Of a stretch of 64,000 bases of DNA, positions 1-15,139 are shown piece after piece. Source of the stretch: Pleodorina starrii (taxonomy: Eukaryota; Chlorophyta; Chlorophyceae; Chlamydomonadales; Volvocaceae). The notes beneath the pieces were generated by a model. That model was not told where the DNA came from and did no database searches. It saw only the letters and a program-made list of their open reading frames with translations. Each line of letters starts with the position of its first letter. Positions within the stretch are counted from its first letter, which is position 1. Position numbers and translations under genes: made by a program. The stretch is from positions 4,514,001 to 4,578,000 of the forward strand of contig BRXU01000006.1 in the NCBI GenBank assembly GCA_030267565.1. Reading direction: 5' to 3'.

Positions 1-152
1 TACCCGCGGATAGGCCGGAGCCCGCGAACGACGCAACTAGTGGCGGTGGTAACAGAAATCTTCCCACCCGGGGTGGGGTGTTGCTGAGGGTTTCGTGGCA
101 GTGGTGGGCACGTGTGTGTGTATGTGTGTGTTGGTTTGGGGGGCGTTGCACT

Positions 153-236
153 TCAAGCAGGGGAGTCGGATCCGGCAGCAGCAGGGGTGCAAAGGACACG
201 AGCACAAAGACGCAGCAGCAGCAGCAGCAGCCAGTA

Positions 237-268
<32 letters not shown>

Positions 269-1811
269 GGGTGCCCTGGGCCTACCCAGCAGCCATCCCC
301 CCCCAGCAGCCATCCCCCCATCCCCCCATCCCCCCCCACCTCATCCGGGTTCAGTCCCCGGGCATCCCGGGGTTGTGCCCGGTAGAGCAGCTCCGTCAGC
401 TCAGCCCGGGTGCGCCAGGCGGGACCTGAGGGGGGGGGCAGGGTCGGGGAAGGGGAAGTAGTAAGGAAAGGGAGCGCAGGGGGGGGGCGATGGAGCATTG
501 GTGTTGGTGGTGGTAGGGGGGAAGTTGGCGATGAGGCCGGTTCCCCCCTGCTCCGACCTCCCCTGTCCCCTCCCCTCCGGACCCTACACCCCCAATCCGC
601 CCGCCCGCCCAACCCACCTCGCTGCACGGCACCTGACCGGTTGTCTGGCCCACCGCTCGTCGCTCGTCATTGCTTTCTGTACACGACCCCTCGCCCGCCC
701 CACCCCCCCCTGCCCCGCCCACACCCCCCCCCCACACACACAGACACCCACCTCGCTGCATTGCCAGCTCCTGCGGCTGCCTGCCCACCCTGCCCGCCAG
801 CGTCGCCGTCACCTCGTCCCACTTGGCCTGCTGCTGCTCGAATTTGCCCAGCCGCCGAGTCTCAGCACCCAGACGCAGCGTCTCCGCGATGGTGCGGTTC
901 AGCGGGTAGGGATCCGCCGCCGGGCCGCCGCCGGGGCCGGAGAAGCCGCCGCCCAGCGTACCCAGCGGGGCCAGCTGCGGCTGCAGCGGCCCGCCGCCGC
1001 CGCCGCCGCCGCCGGCGGTGGGCATACCATGTTGCCGACGGGCGGTGTGGATGTGGGTCAGCTGCTGCTGGTACAGCGCCCTGGGTGTGGTGGTGGTGGT
1101 GGTGGTGGTGGGGCAGTAAAAGATGAGGGGGGTAGGTAATGCAAGATGTGACCTCAGCGGTGGCACGGTGGCGGCAATGGTGAACTGACCCAGGCCCCAG
1201 CAGTGTTTGGTGGTGGTGGTGGTGGGGCAGGTTTGGGGGATGAGTGTGTGTGTGTGTGTGCTTGTGTGATTGGGTTGGGTTCGGTTGGGTTGGGTTGGGT
1301 TGGGTTGGGTTCGGTTGGGTTGGGGGGGAGGGTGGCAATTGGGAGATGGGTGCGGGGTCGGCTGGTCAGGTGGGTATTGTGAGGCGCTCCGTTGGGTTAT
1401 GAAGGGGCGGGGGAGGGTTCTTGTGGGAGGCGAGCAGCGGGTGGGTAGTGGGTAGGCTTATCCGTTGCTTGCTGCGATGGGGTGGGCGGGCAAGCGCGAG
1501 CGTGCCGCGTGACATGGTTCGTTACATGGCGTGCGCGGCGTCCCCACGGACCTGGCTTTAGAAAGCTCTCTGAACGACGCGATCACTGCCACCCCGTTGT
1601 CGGGAGAGATGGTTGCCGCAAACCAGACCTCCGGCGGGAACTCGCTGGCATCTTGTACTGAGAAGACATTTGGAGGTGGTGGAGGTTTGGGTGGGGGCAA
1701 GGTAGATGCCAGACGCTCCTGGAATTCATTTACATCGCCAAGAACTTGGTATGATTTGATTTTGCGCTGCTTTGGGGGCAACCCAGACGGCTCAGCAGGG
1801 GCTGGCCCCAT
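153..1811 (-). CDS. Unrecognised 265-aa protein, four exons
   Basis: I do not recognise the family. Exons on the minus strand: 1552-1811, 752-1080, 340-425 and, less surely, 153-275; phases (2, 1, 0) all join and the sum is 266 codons. The start is the first ATG (1811). Residues 1-87 are Pro-rich in the middle (LPPPKPPPPPNVFS) and end in FRELSKAR. Exon 2 holds a Gly run and then a charged, probably helical stretch (LRLGAETRRLGKFEQQQAKW). Exon 3 (RTRAELTELLYRAQPRD) is again helical. The proposed last exon encodes eleven Asp, then Tyr-Trp and six Leu, from in-frame GAC and CTG runs. The first three exons read as real coding sequence; the last exon is inference and the gene could instead continue beyond the window edge. 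It is divergent from PSMD9, with 400 bp between starts. Confidence 0.5.
221..270. repeat. Adjacent (GCA)n and (GTC)n trinucleotide runs
   Basis: GCA x 6 then GTC x 11 on the plus strand; in the proposed last exon of the minus-strand gene they encode Leu and Asp runs. Confidence 0.9.
1265..1327. repeat. (TTGGG)n microsatellite
   Basis: About twelve TTGGG units with two TTCGG variants in intron 1 of the leftmost gene; it is the same motif, on the other strand, as the long array at 44688-45130. Confidence 0.9.
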
Positions 1812-2211
1812 CTAAGGATTCTATAAACGTCTAGCGGTATTCAATCGTAAAATATCCTTAATAAAACCAAGTATGCATTAGTTTGACCATTTTTGTGCAG
1901 CGCAAAGCAACACTTGCAAGCGGTCAACACAGAAGCGGTTTCCTAGCACATAGTCAAGTAAACAAAGTTAAACGGACATCCATAGGCGGCTGCCTTGCCA
2001 AAGGGAGTAACGCATCTGGGAGACGAGCTCGGAGGCTTTACGGAAAGACGAGTACGACCGAGTCACAAACCCGAGTTTGCTGCCGAGCGGCGTTTAATTT
2101 GGGGATGTTACGCTTGCTGCAATTCTTCTCCTCTTGGCATGATTTGGTCATAATACCCACCAGGCTGGAGCTACAATTGCAGCTGGCATTGCAGTATTGA
2201 ACCCTTCCGAT
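1812..2211. promoter_or_regulatory. Divergent intergenic region, gene 1 / PSMD9
   Basis: This 400-bp stretch separates two head-to-head genes and must hold both 5' regions. It is clearly less GC-rich than the coding exons. I see no convincing TATA box and no RNA gene in it. Confidence 0.4.
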
Positions 2212-4117
2212 ATGTGCACGACAACCAGTGGTACAATAGCAAGCACAAACGTTTCTCATCCAGGGGCGATGACATCCCAGAGGGGATCCGTGGTTGAACT
2301 CCGTCAGGAGTTGCGAGATCTAGATGCGCAGCGCCGGGCCATAGAAGAGGAGGTCTCCCTGCTCTTGGAGCGCTTAAATGCACCTGGACAGCCTGGCATC
2401 AAAGGCAGTCTTTTGGATAAGCAGGTAAGGTGCGGGCGGCAGCGGCTTACGTCATACCGTGTGGGGATGTCCATATCGTCTGGATCAGAGCGGTCTGGTC
2501 TGGATATGCAGTGAACGCCTCAGCGACGCGCACTTTGCGCCTGCATCTGCATGCTCGGCTCTTGTCAGCCTGCCTGTCGAAGCACGTGGGGCCCCGCTGT
2601 ACGGCGCTGCACCCAACCTGGCAACCCAACATGACGTTCCGTTCTCCCTTTTGGGGACCACACTCCAACTTGCTCTCTGCCCGCACCCGACTCGCTCTCT
2701 GCCCGCATCCGACTCGCTCTCTGCCCGCACCCGACTCGCTCTCTGCCCGTGCATCTCCCCAGGGCTTCCCGCGCGCAGACATCGACGTGGTGCAGGTCCG
2801 ACGGGACCGCCACCGCCTGATCTGCTTGACCAACGACCAGAAGGCCCTGACGGACAAACTCGCGAAGCTGCTCGCGGAGCTGCACGAAGCTGTACGGTAA
2901 GGGCACGATCCCGGGCAGTCCATGGGGTGATGTGGGGCTGCGGGCGATGCGGGCGGGCGGGACTGCTGTTGGTCACGTCGTCGGCCCTGACGCGGGTCGG
3001 CGTTAGCCTAGCAAGGCTGAGCTCGGGGGCCAAGAAAGAACCGAGCCGCAGGCAAAGGCGGACGACCGGGTCCGGAGGATTGCTCGGGATGGGTGCACGT
3101 CGTCTGCCGCCGTGCTGGCGCATCCCTCGCCAGGCCGCATGGGTGCACGTGCGCCCTTCTACCTCTACCGGTAGCCCAGCCTGACTACCTCCACACAACC
3201 CACGGCCACATGGCCACCTTGCGGCCTTGCCTTGCCTAGCGCAATGGTTCCGCTGTGCTCCCATCTTCCGCTGCTGGCCTTACTGTATGCCGTCATTTCA
3301 CCTGTCTGCCGTTGCTGTGGCGGCGATACGCAGAAGCAGCCAGCGCAACGGAGCCGCCGGCACGAGCGCCAGCGACGTAGCACCGGCCCCGGAGGCGCCG
3401 GCGGCGCCCGCCGCCGCAGCGGCCGGCAGCGGAGGCGCGAACGCTACCAGCGGCGAGCCAGTCGGTAACGGCGCGGCGGCGATGGACGTGGACGGTGACG
3501 CGGATGCTTCTCGCGGCGCTGCTGCGGGGAATGGTACCGCCGCCGGCACGGCGCTGGTGCCGTTCGCTCTTATTGACGAGGTGTCGGGTGGCTCGCCGGC
3601 GGAGGCGGCAGGGCTTCAGGTGAGGGAACTGTGCAGCAGCAGCAGCAGCAGCAGCTGCTGCTTGAAAACTGGAATGCTGGCGGATGGCCAACTGGGTGCA
3701 TGGGCCCCGGCATGCACGAGCCCAGTTCTCAATATGCACCGGCAAGCTACGGTTTGCAAGCCCCTGCCCAGTCGGGCGCTGAGGCCAGGCGATCCCCGGA
3801 TCCTTGCGGGCTGCGCCTTGGCTGTGCCCCTTCACGCGGTCCCCTGCTGCCTGCGGGCTGTGCCTGAGGTCTGCTGCCGCCGCCCACTAATGCCGCCGCA
3901 GGTCGGCGACCTTCTGTGCGCCTTCGGAGACGTGTCGGCGGCCGTGGCCGGCCAGGGCGGTGGCCTGCTGCAGCGCGTGGCTTCCGTGCTGTCGGCTAGC
4001 GAAGGGCGGCCCGTCGCGGCGCGGGTGCTGCGGCAGGGGACGCCCCTGGAGCTCTCCCTCACACCAGCGCGGTGGCCTGGCCGGGGCCTACTCGGCTGCC
4101 ACTTGCGGCCGTTGTGA
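2212..4117 (+). CDS. PSMD9: 26S proteasome non-ATPase regulatory subunit 9 (PSMD9/p27/Nas2), assembly chaperone
   Basis: Chaperone for assembly of the proteasome regulatory particle base; in yeast and mammals it binds the Rpt5 ATPase. Exons 2212-2424, 2763-2896, 3334-3619 and 3902-4117 join in phase to give 282 aa. The Nas2 N-terminal helical hairpin is split between exons 1 and 2 (ELRQELRDLDAQRRAIEEEV; then GFPRADIDVVQVR and ICLTNDQKAL). A low-complexity Ala/Gly linker in exon 3 leads to a PDZ-like domain (FALIDEVSGGSPAEAAGLQ) that ends in the family hallmark RWPGRGLLGCHLRPL. Human PSMD9 is about 223 aa; the excess is the linker and N-terminus. ATG 2212 is taken as start; ATG 2269 would also keep the whole domain. 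Intron 1 carries a 22-bp repeat (2671-2749). A TGTAA signal lies at 4507. Confidence 0.93.
2671..2749. repeat. 22-bp tandem repeat, about 3.5 copies, PSMD9 intron 1
   Basis: The unit CGCTCTCTGCCCGCACCCGA (plus CT) recurs with one C/T difference between copies. It ends about 14 bases before the exon 2 acceptor and supplies part of the pyrimidine-rich tract. Confidence 0.85.
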
Positions 4118-5796
4118 GGCACACGATAGCGGGAGGCCGCGGGGGTGCGATACCAGAACTGCGGGGTCGCTGTCCTGCTGGGTCCTGAGGTTGCGACATT
4201 GCCGGGCTGCCAGGTATACTGCTGGCCCCCGCAAGCGCGACATTGCCTACCCCGGCCGCTACACCGGCCGCTATCGGGGCCACTGCCCTGGCCCTGGGGT
4301 ATTGGGGGGTGAAAAGAAGATACCGCAGCGAAGGGGCGGAGATGGCGTTAGCGAACGGACCCGGAACCGCTGTACTACTGGGCCGCTACTTTGCTGGGTC
4401 GTGCGAGGCGCGGGTCTTTGGTTTTGGTGGGGTAGACGAGCCGCCCCGCGATGCCATGCCATGCCGCTCAGTGCCATGCTATTGCCTCGCGAAGCTTTTG
4501 GGTCGCTGTAAGGGCTCCGGATGATCGGAGTCCTGGCTGCCTGCCCTCCTGAGGCCCACTGGAAGTCGCAAGGAGTCCGCTCGAGCTTAGAGACAAGGCG
4601 AGCGGAATCGTGCAAATGGCAGGGGTAGCCAGGTCTGAGGTTCCGGGCCAGCGCGACGCATGTGTCCCAACTTCCAAGACTCGTGTCCCAAGTCCAGTCT
4701 GCGCCGGGGGTTTCATGCACCACCGGGTCATCGCAGGAAGCACTGATGCGACGTTGGTGCAGTTCGGGTGGATGATGTTGCGTTGGACGAACGGGCCACC
4801 ACTCTTCTCTTCTCTAGCGCGGCCGGAAGCGCCTTTGCTGCTGTGCGGCGTTATGGACGAAGCGCTGGGAGACGCGCATTCTGCGGGCTCTATGGGTTTG
4901 CCTGATTACGCGGCTGGGGTTGATTGCTCGGCTGGGGTTCGTTGTGCGGGCGGGACTGGGTCGCGTCCCGGGTCCTTGTCTACGTGGCCGCCAGGGGCTG
5001 ACTGGCGAGTCGCTGTTGAAAGTTTCGTTGTCGTCTAGTGACCACAAGAGAGAGGCGCACCGAATAACTTTTGGTGTGTATCTGCCTTTTAATATTATTG
5101 GCAGGGCGACAAATTGTTGTCGCACGCGGCATTGCCCTGGAGGGCCCCGCCCGCGCTCTTTGCGAGTTGATCGTGATAGCATGCAACTGCACAGGAGTTA
5201 CGATGTTTTCAGCCCGCGTATGTACGTTCGCCGAGTGATCCGAAGGGTAGCCATGCTCCGCGGCAGAGGCTTGCCGCAGGGCGTCCGTAAGCCTTGCGAT
5301 AACCACCACATTAAATTATTACATGGACGGCCATAAGAAAACATGATAGTAATTTTGCGTTTCGATGGTGATAACGTAATCAGGGAAGGCTCAAAAGGAA
5401 GCGGCTCTATCGCTCTGTACAATCTGCGCCAGGCCTCCAAGTTGCAGCCAAGAACACATCCAATGCGGAGTGCAGAATTTATATATGATATTTTCCGGCA
5501 TAATCTTATAACCCGCAGTGCAACTAAGCATGTGAAAGAAACCAATCGCGAGCCTCGAATGTCGAACGAAATGTACCAACTGACGAAACGTTGTCTTGGA
5601 GCAAGCGATAGCTACACCTTGGATGCGTCAACAGAATAGTTTCCCGCTTTTCACTCAAAAAGAAATCGTCGTAAAAGCGCATAAAAGCGCTCGAGTGCTG
5701 TACCCCTGATCGACGGGGGTAAATTCCTGCTGTCGGCCCTTTTTGTCGATAGGTTTGCGAAGGCAGAATTAGGTCAATATACGTGACGGGTACAGG
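4118..5796. other. Intergenic region PSMD9 - CBM20 gene
   Basis: It holds the PSMD9 3' UTR with a TGTAA polyadenylation signal at 4507-4511 and one copy of a dispersed 28-bp repeat at 4309-4336. From about 5080 the composition becomes AT-richer, fitting the 5' flank of the next gene. The open frames here are short, without splice structure or recognisable domains, so I call no gene. Confidence 0.6.
4507..4511 (+). terminator. TGTAA polyadenylation signal (PSMD9)
   Basis: TGTAA is the standard chlorophycean poly(A) signal; this is the first on the plus strand after the PSMD9 stop, about 390 nt downstream. Confidence 0.55.
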
Positions 5797-6651
5797 ATGA
5801 AGCTTCACCGCATGGAACCCGCCCGGCGCTTCACTGAGCGCCTGAAGTCACGGACGCTCTTGAAGAACACGGTTAAAGCGACTGCAAATGCAACAAGCAG
5901 TAAAGAAGGAACACCGACAGTGCGCGTGCAGTTTAGCGTCCATTATCGTGCCCACCGCCATCAAATCCTGTGCATCGGCGGGTCCCAGTTACCGCTTGGC
6001 TGGTCCTTTCTGTCTATCGCAAAGATGCCCATGTCATGGACTCCTGGCGACATGTGGACCTGTGAGGCAAGTTGCGGCCGGCCCCGGCGCAAGGGCCCCT
6101 TTGACGATCAGCGGGTACCTTTCACCACCCCTCACCCTTCACCCCTCGCTGCCTGTGCAGGTCGACTTTCCAGTGGGGCAACGCATAGAGTACAAATATG
6201 TTGTACTGGAGGAACAGGTATGACAGGTCGGCTTGCTTCGGTCGCTGTTTCTCGCGCTGAGCCCTGGGCGCTTGCTTTTGGCCGCCTCAGGCGTGGACAA
6301 ACTTAGCGGACAAGTACGCTCAGGGCTACGTGGAGGTGCCTTACAGGACCGCAGCGGATCCCGGGCGGCCTCCTGACCCCCGAGAAATTGTGGCTATGGC
6401 AATTGTTGCCTGGCAGCCAGGTCCAAACCGGGTCTTGCAGGTGCCGAACGAGGTACGCACTCGCATCACTACATCTCTACATTGTAAAATAACTAACGAG
6501 TTTGATGCCCTTCTACGTGTCACAGGGCGAGTTGAAACGCCTTGACGGCCCACAGTCGCGGGAACAAAATCACAACACCAACGAGACCCTGTCCCTGGAC
6601 GAGTCGGGGACCCCTTTACTTATACGGGATGACGTATGGGGGTGGCGCTGA
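5797..6651 (+). CDS. Small CBM20 (starch-binding) domain protein
   Basis: Four exons (5797-6066, 6161-6217, 6291-6452, 6526-6651), all phase 0, encode 204 aa. Residues about 42-150 form a CBM20 starch-binding module: VQFSVHYRAHRHQILCIGG, LPLGW, the conserved IEYKYVVLE strand with its Lys, and WQPGPNRVLQVP, whose Trp is a ligand-stacking residue in this family. The first 40 residues are rich in Arg, Lys, Thr and Ser with almost no acid, compatible with a chloroplast transit peptide (inference). There is no amylase, glucanotransferase, phosphatase or kinase domain; the remaining 50 C-terminal residues are polar and unrecognised. A role as a starch-binding or scaffold protein is the likeliest reading. 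Intron 1 starts with GC (GAG/GCAAGT) rather than GT; the reading frame before and after supports it. Confidence 0.85.
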
Positions 6652-8462
6652 CCCCCCTCCTCAGCCCCCCGAGCGCTCAACCCCAGCCAGCACGCGCCGT
6701 GTTAGCAGGTTGGTCCAACAATGCCCCTCTAAGTTAGCCTGTTAACGATGCGGGCATGCATGGGTCTCGGTCCCCAGATGATGGGTGACCCTCTGACCGG
6801 ACCTGGGGCAGGCAGAGATGCGCATGGGTTGTGCGCTCTTGCGATTCAATGTCACATACGTGTGAGCTGTCTGTGTGATGGATGCCATTTCCGCAACCCT
6901 TTTGCAAATCACCCTTACCTCGTCTGCACGCCGGCTTGATCATCACGCGCACACGGCGGTGCACTTGGTTGCCCACTCCTTCCTTCCTGATACGGCGGGC
7001 ACTCCCGGGGACACTCAGCTGAATTGTGGGCTTCGGCGTACATCCGATCTGGGCACCCTTCCTGACTGTGATCGCACGTGCATGGCATTGTTCGCCTTGC
7101 AGGTTCGCGACTCGGAATGTGTGAACATCGTATGCGCTGTTGGGGCGGTCGCGGCGTCCTGCCCGCGAATGGATGACAGCAGCTGAGCGGACTGGCCGCC
7201 TGTCACCAGAAGTGGCCAGCAGGCTACGCACGCGCTCAGCTGGCTTGCAGGTGGGCACATAGCGAGCGGTGCTTCTGCGGGACCTGGCCTTCAGTCGCAT
7301 GTCGGGGACTTTGCGAACGAACGTTGACTTGACTGCTCGCGGCAGGCTCGCGGAACAACGAATTCAGCATTGGACCTGGGCTCAGGTCCAGCCAAACCAT
7401 CCCGCCGGCCCTCTGGAAAAATATTGTCCGCGCGATGATGCACACACCGCTGTCTTATGTATCGTGCGGGGTCGAGTGGCTTATTTACCGTTCGACACAA
7501 TTGAGCTGCCTCCGGAATCCGCGACACGATTAGTTGTCCCACCCTGCGTGCATGGAATCGTGACTGAATTCATGATGACATGCGCCGAGGAGAACAAGTT
7601 GTCGACGCCTGCTTGTGGCGGCTTTACTGAGCCCCCGTTCCCTTGTGTATCCCGTTCTGTCCACTGGCAGGACTGCATCGCTCGAATGAAGACGACATCA
7701 GGCGGGGGTGGACACGTCGACTCATCAGGACGGTGGACTAGGAGGGTGATGGGTGCTTACGTTTTTGGGACTGACGCTTGCAGTCGCCAACGCGGCCCAG
7801 TTATCGCCAGCGTTTTCCCTCGCGCGCTTGCCGCAGTGAATGTAACAGACGGGCTTCTTTATGAGTTTTGGCTCCCATCGTTTGCTCCACCCACACACCA
7901 CGCATGCAGAGGGATACGGTAGGGTAAAGATCACTGGGAGTCAGTACAGATTGTGCAATCCGCCGACATGACATCCCAGACGCGAAGGCAGAGCCAGCTG
8001 GCCATGTAAAGTAAGATCTGAACACCACACCACAAATGATGCCGAAAGTGATGCTGGTGCACAGCAAGAGTATCAGTCACAGCCATGGTTTGTCATTACA
8101 GCGTCTAAAACCTGGCCGACATCTGTGATTATGGACGCTAGCGCTCGGCTCGTTTACCGCTTCGGCCAATCATCCAACGCTGACCTGTCAACGTAACAAC
8201 ACTTTCCGATACAGCCGAGATACAACCGATGGAACGAAACATGTCCGATGGAGTGACCCTACCTCGACAAACTCCAGCGACCCTCCGGGCCAGCCGTAAG
8301 GAGACAAAACCAGGACGGGCCGTTCCAACCTTGCACTCTGCATCCCCGCCTCCACCCTCCAGCCGCGTCGGCGACAAGCCCGCCCCCGACCACATCCCCC
8401 TCCCCCCTCATTCAACCGCCTCCGACACAATCAGCCCCTCCTCCAATCCAATCCTCCTGCTC
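6652..8462. other. Convergent intergenic region
   Basis: This region lies between two convergent genes. The first plus-strand TGTAA after the CBM20 gene is at 7841, implying a long 3' UTR of about 1.2 kb if used. The minus-strand signal of the aspartic protease gene is at 8096-8100. A 217-codon open frame at 7269-7922 shows no domain or splice pattern and is best read as untranslated sequence. Confidence 0.5.
8096..8100 (-). terminator. TGTAA polyadenylation signal (aspartic protease)
   Basis: On the minus strand TGTAA occurs 363 nt after the aspartic protease stop codon, a usual distance in these algae. Confidence 0.55.
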
Positions 8463-12547
<4,085 letters not shown>

Positions 12548-14546
12548 AGGCGTGCTGCACGCCCTCTCGCGTGCGGACGTGCCTGGCCAAGGACCTGCAG
12601 AGTCAGATGTGTGGAGGGGACCACAGGGCGAAGGCCTAGGCGCTGGCGGAGTTCGACAGGTTTATACACCGCGTTTATAAGCTGCCTTATGCCGGTTTGC
12701 CTGTGGGCCAGCAAAGCATTCTATTTTTCCGTGCAAGCGTGGCTTACCGTTGATGATTCAGTTGGTCACAATTTTCAGCGGATCATAAGAGGAACCGCGC
12801 TGCGAACCGCGCGGGAATATGACACAAGATACCATGGTAGATGCTTCGTCAACTCCGTTTTACAGCGTACGATCGAACTCTGTTCCAGTGCCAGCTGTGT
12901 CCAGCTCCGAAAGCTCCACCCCTCCCCTCGGGCCTGCCCGAATCAGCTCACGCCCAGTCTGCCTCCGGCTTCTCACTTCGGTTTCCTACAGCCTGCCCAT
13001 TACATATGCTACCGGAGTGAGTTGCAGTCTAAAATCACCACAGCAGCAGGAAAACATGACCCCTTCATTTTCATCGATTTGCAAACTAAGCTAGGTACCA
13101 GCTAGACCAACGCCCAGCGATTTGTGATACCGTGAAATCCCCGCTCAACAATATTGCGCATACTAGACCACCCTGCCATGTCACAAAGATTGCAAACTAG
13201 ACCGCCACCACCGCCGCCACCAGCACCATCCTCCCCACAAGGCTCTGCGGCTGCACGATCCCCACTCCCGCACTCCCGCTATGCTCAGAATCGATTCCCC
13301 AATTGCACCGATTTATTCCACGCCTGGTGTTGGGCCCGCACCGCGGCCCTAGTAATACGCCCTAAGCACACACATAGAGCGGCACAGCGGGTCGGGTATG
13401 CCGCCACCGCCTGCCCCCCACCATCACCATCACCATCACCATTACCAGTGGGTGGGTAGGTGTCCTCCGCCAAACACCGGCCCCTGCAGTGCACCGCGAA
13501 CGTGTCTGGCCCGCTGGCGGCTTTTCCACCCGGCCCGAAGCCCACTGCAGCGACTGCCACACCATACCCAAGCAGCCCACGCGCCGTTCTACTGCGGTCT
13601 CATCTCAATCTGTCCTCCCATCCCCAGGATGGGGTTCATCCGGTCACCCCATGGCAAGGAAGCGGACAACCCTTACTTCATACGGAGCGCATTAAGCATT
13701 TGTTCTGTTCTGTTTGAGTTCAGATCCTCTCCCATTCGATATACTCAAGTTCAGATCCTCCCCCATTCGATATACTCAGCTCCGAACCCAGCACGCAACG
13801 TTAACGATCAGCACGAGCAGGGGTGGATGGGCGGGTGGGTGGGTGGCCAGGGATTGGAACATTGGATGGCGTGCAGATAAAGCGGCTCCCCACCCCGCCC
13901 CATCCGACCCCACCAGCAAGGCTCGTCCTGGCAGGCCCTGCACCTTCACCTGCACCGGAGTGGGTCAACGGGGGACAGCACGATTCAGGAGATCGGAATC
14001 CTCGCCAACCTCCCCAGCGAGGATGGAACGTGTTGTAAGCTTGTGACACAACAGAACGGCGCCACCCACCCTGACGCCAGCGACGCCCCCCCCAAACACA
14101 CACACCCTAAGAGCGGCTTACCGCCCGTCCGCAAAATGCGCCTTCGAGCTCTCCTTGTGATGTTTGGAAAGAGGGCGCCAGCAAAGCCGCCACCAGGGCG
14201 CTCTGCCGTACCGCTGCCGCACAGACTGCCCGCATGCGGTGGCGCTCTATGCCCCCGTAGGCGTCGCGTTTCCCCGTGCACTCCGCAGCCGCAGCCAGCC
14301 GCTGCCGCCGCCGCCGCCGCAGCGACAGTATTAATCTGGACACCCGTGTCCACATCGTGGCTCTTTGCATCCATGCTCTCTCTTTGCTCTCTGCTGCGTC
14401 GCGATACAAACGTACGCCCCGGCCCCGCCCGCCATGTGTGGGTGGCAAGGCGGGTTTGCCCCGTCCCGTGGGTCGCGGCGGGGTATGCGGTACGGTAGTA
14501 GCAAGAAGCCCCGGCCGCGGTATTGGGGCTGGGAGCTCGCAGCTAC
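12548..14546. other. Intergenic region, protease promoter and Rpp14 3' flank
   Basis: It contains the protease promoter at the left and presumably the Rpp14 3' UTR at the right. Short runs of CACCAT (13425-13443) and CAC/CCG simple repeats occur. I find no spliced coding pattern on either strand. Confidence 0.5.
12661..12679 (-). promoter_or_regulatory. TATA-like elements upstream of the aspartic protease gene
   Basis: Two TATAAA motifs on the minus strand (12661-12666 and 12674-12679) sit about 115-130 bp upstream of the ATG, a suitable distance for a core promoter with a roughly 90-nt leader. Confidence 0.4.
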
Positions 14547-15139
14547 TCAGCCCAGGGCCGCCGTGACGGTGGCGGCCGCCCACTCCCGGCTGTCCACCGC
14601 CATGGAGATCAGGAAAGGCGAGGAACGGGTGACGGTAAGCCGGATGTCATGCTCGCCGTACTGGGTCGCGAACGCAGCCGCAGCCCAGACCTTGTCGGCA
14701 TCCCTGAATGGCGAGCGGGGAAGTGATGGGTGGAAGGTTATTGATTGCGCTAGCGCAGATGGCTCGTGTTGTCGATTTGCGCTTCCGGATGACTAACCGT
14801 TTGTCCACCCGGACGATCGCCGAACAGCCCTGTAGTTCAAGCAAGCTAAAGACGACGGCGCCGCCGATAATGCCGTACAGGTCGGTCAGGGCCTGGGTGA
14901 GGATGTCCTTGAAGAGCTGCTCGCTCATTGTCGCTGCAGCCGCCTCATCGCCCAAGGCCGGAAAGGAGCTGCAAAGTGTGGCAATCGACGGCTTCAGCAA
15001 AACCGTTGCGTTGCTATATGAGGTGCTAACGGGACTGGTTGATGAACTGCAGCTCTTACACGGATAGCGATAGGAAGACGTCCGAGCATGACACTTCCCG
15101 GGTCCACTGACGCGGCAGCGGCACTGCTCGTTCACTCAT
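14547..15139 (-). CDS. RPP14: Ribonuclease P/MRP subunit Rpp14
   Basis: Protein subunit of nuclear RNase P, which trims tRNA 5' leaders (Rpp14/Pop5 family). Three exons (15060-15139, 14798-14968, 14547-14703), phases 2 and 2, encode 135 aa; human RPP14 is 124 aa. Exon 2 gives EQLFKDILTQALTDLYGIIG and AVVFSLLELQGCSAIVRV, matching the family's helix-strand-strand order (human: QLLISAVKDLFGEV then ILRI). Exon 3 carries DADKVWAAAAFATQYG and RLTVTRSSPFLIS, the counterpart of the human VKLWSSLTLLG and RVIQVSPFLLAL segments. The donor of exon 1 must be the second of two overlapping GT sites (GT/GTAAGA) to keep the frame. A TATAAA lies 55 bp upstream of the ATG at 15139. The family call rests on motif similarity over nearly the full length. 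Confidence 0.82.

Noticed and set aside
396..1166. Gly/His-rich and Pro-rich open frames on both strands over the first 1.4 kb
   Set aside because: They are translations of GT, CA and GGT simple repeats and of the antisense of the real exons at 340-425 and 752-1080.
2197..2211. Upstream start for PSMD9 at 2197
   Set aside because: The codon there is TTG; the first ATG in frame is 2212.
7269..7922. 217-aa open frame downstream of the CBM20 gene
   Set aside because: No domain, no intron structure, no start context; it lies within the likely 3' UTR or flank.
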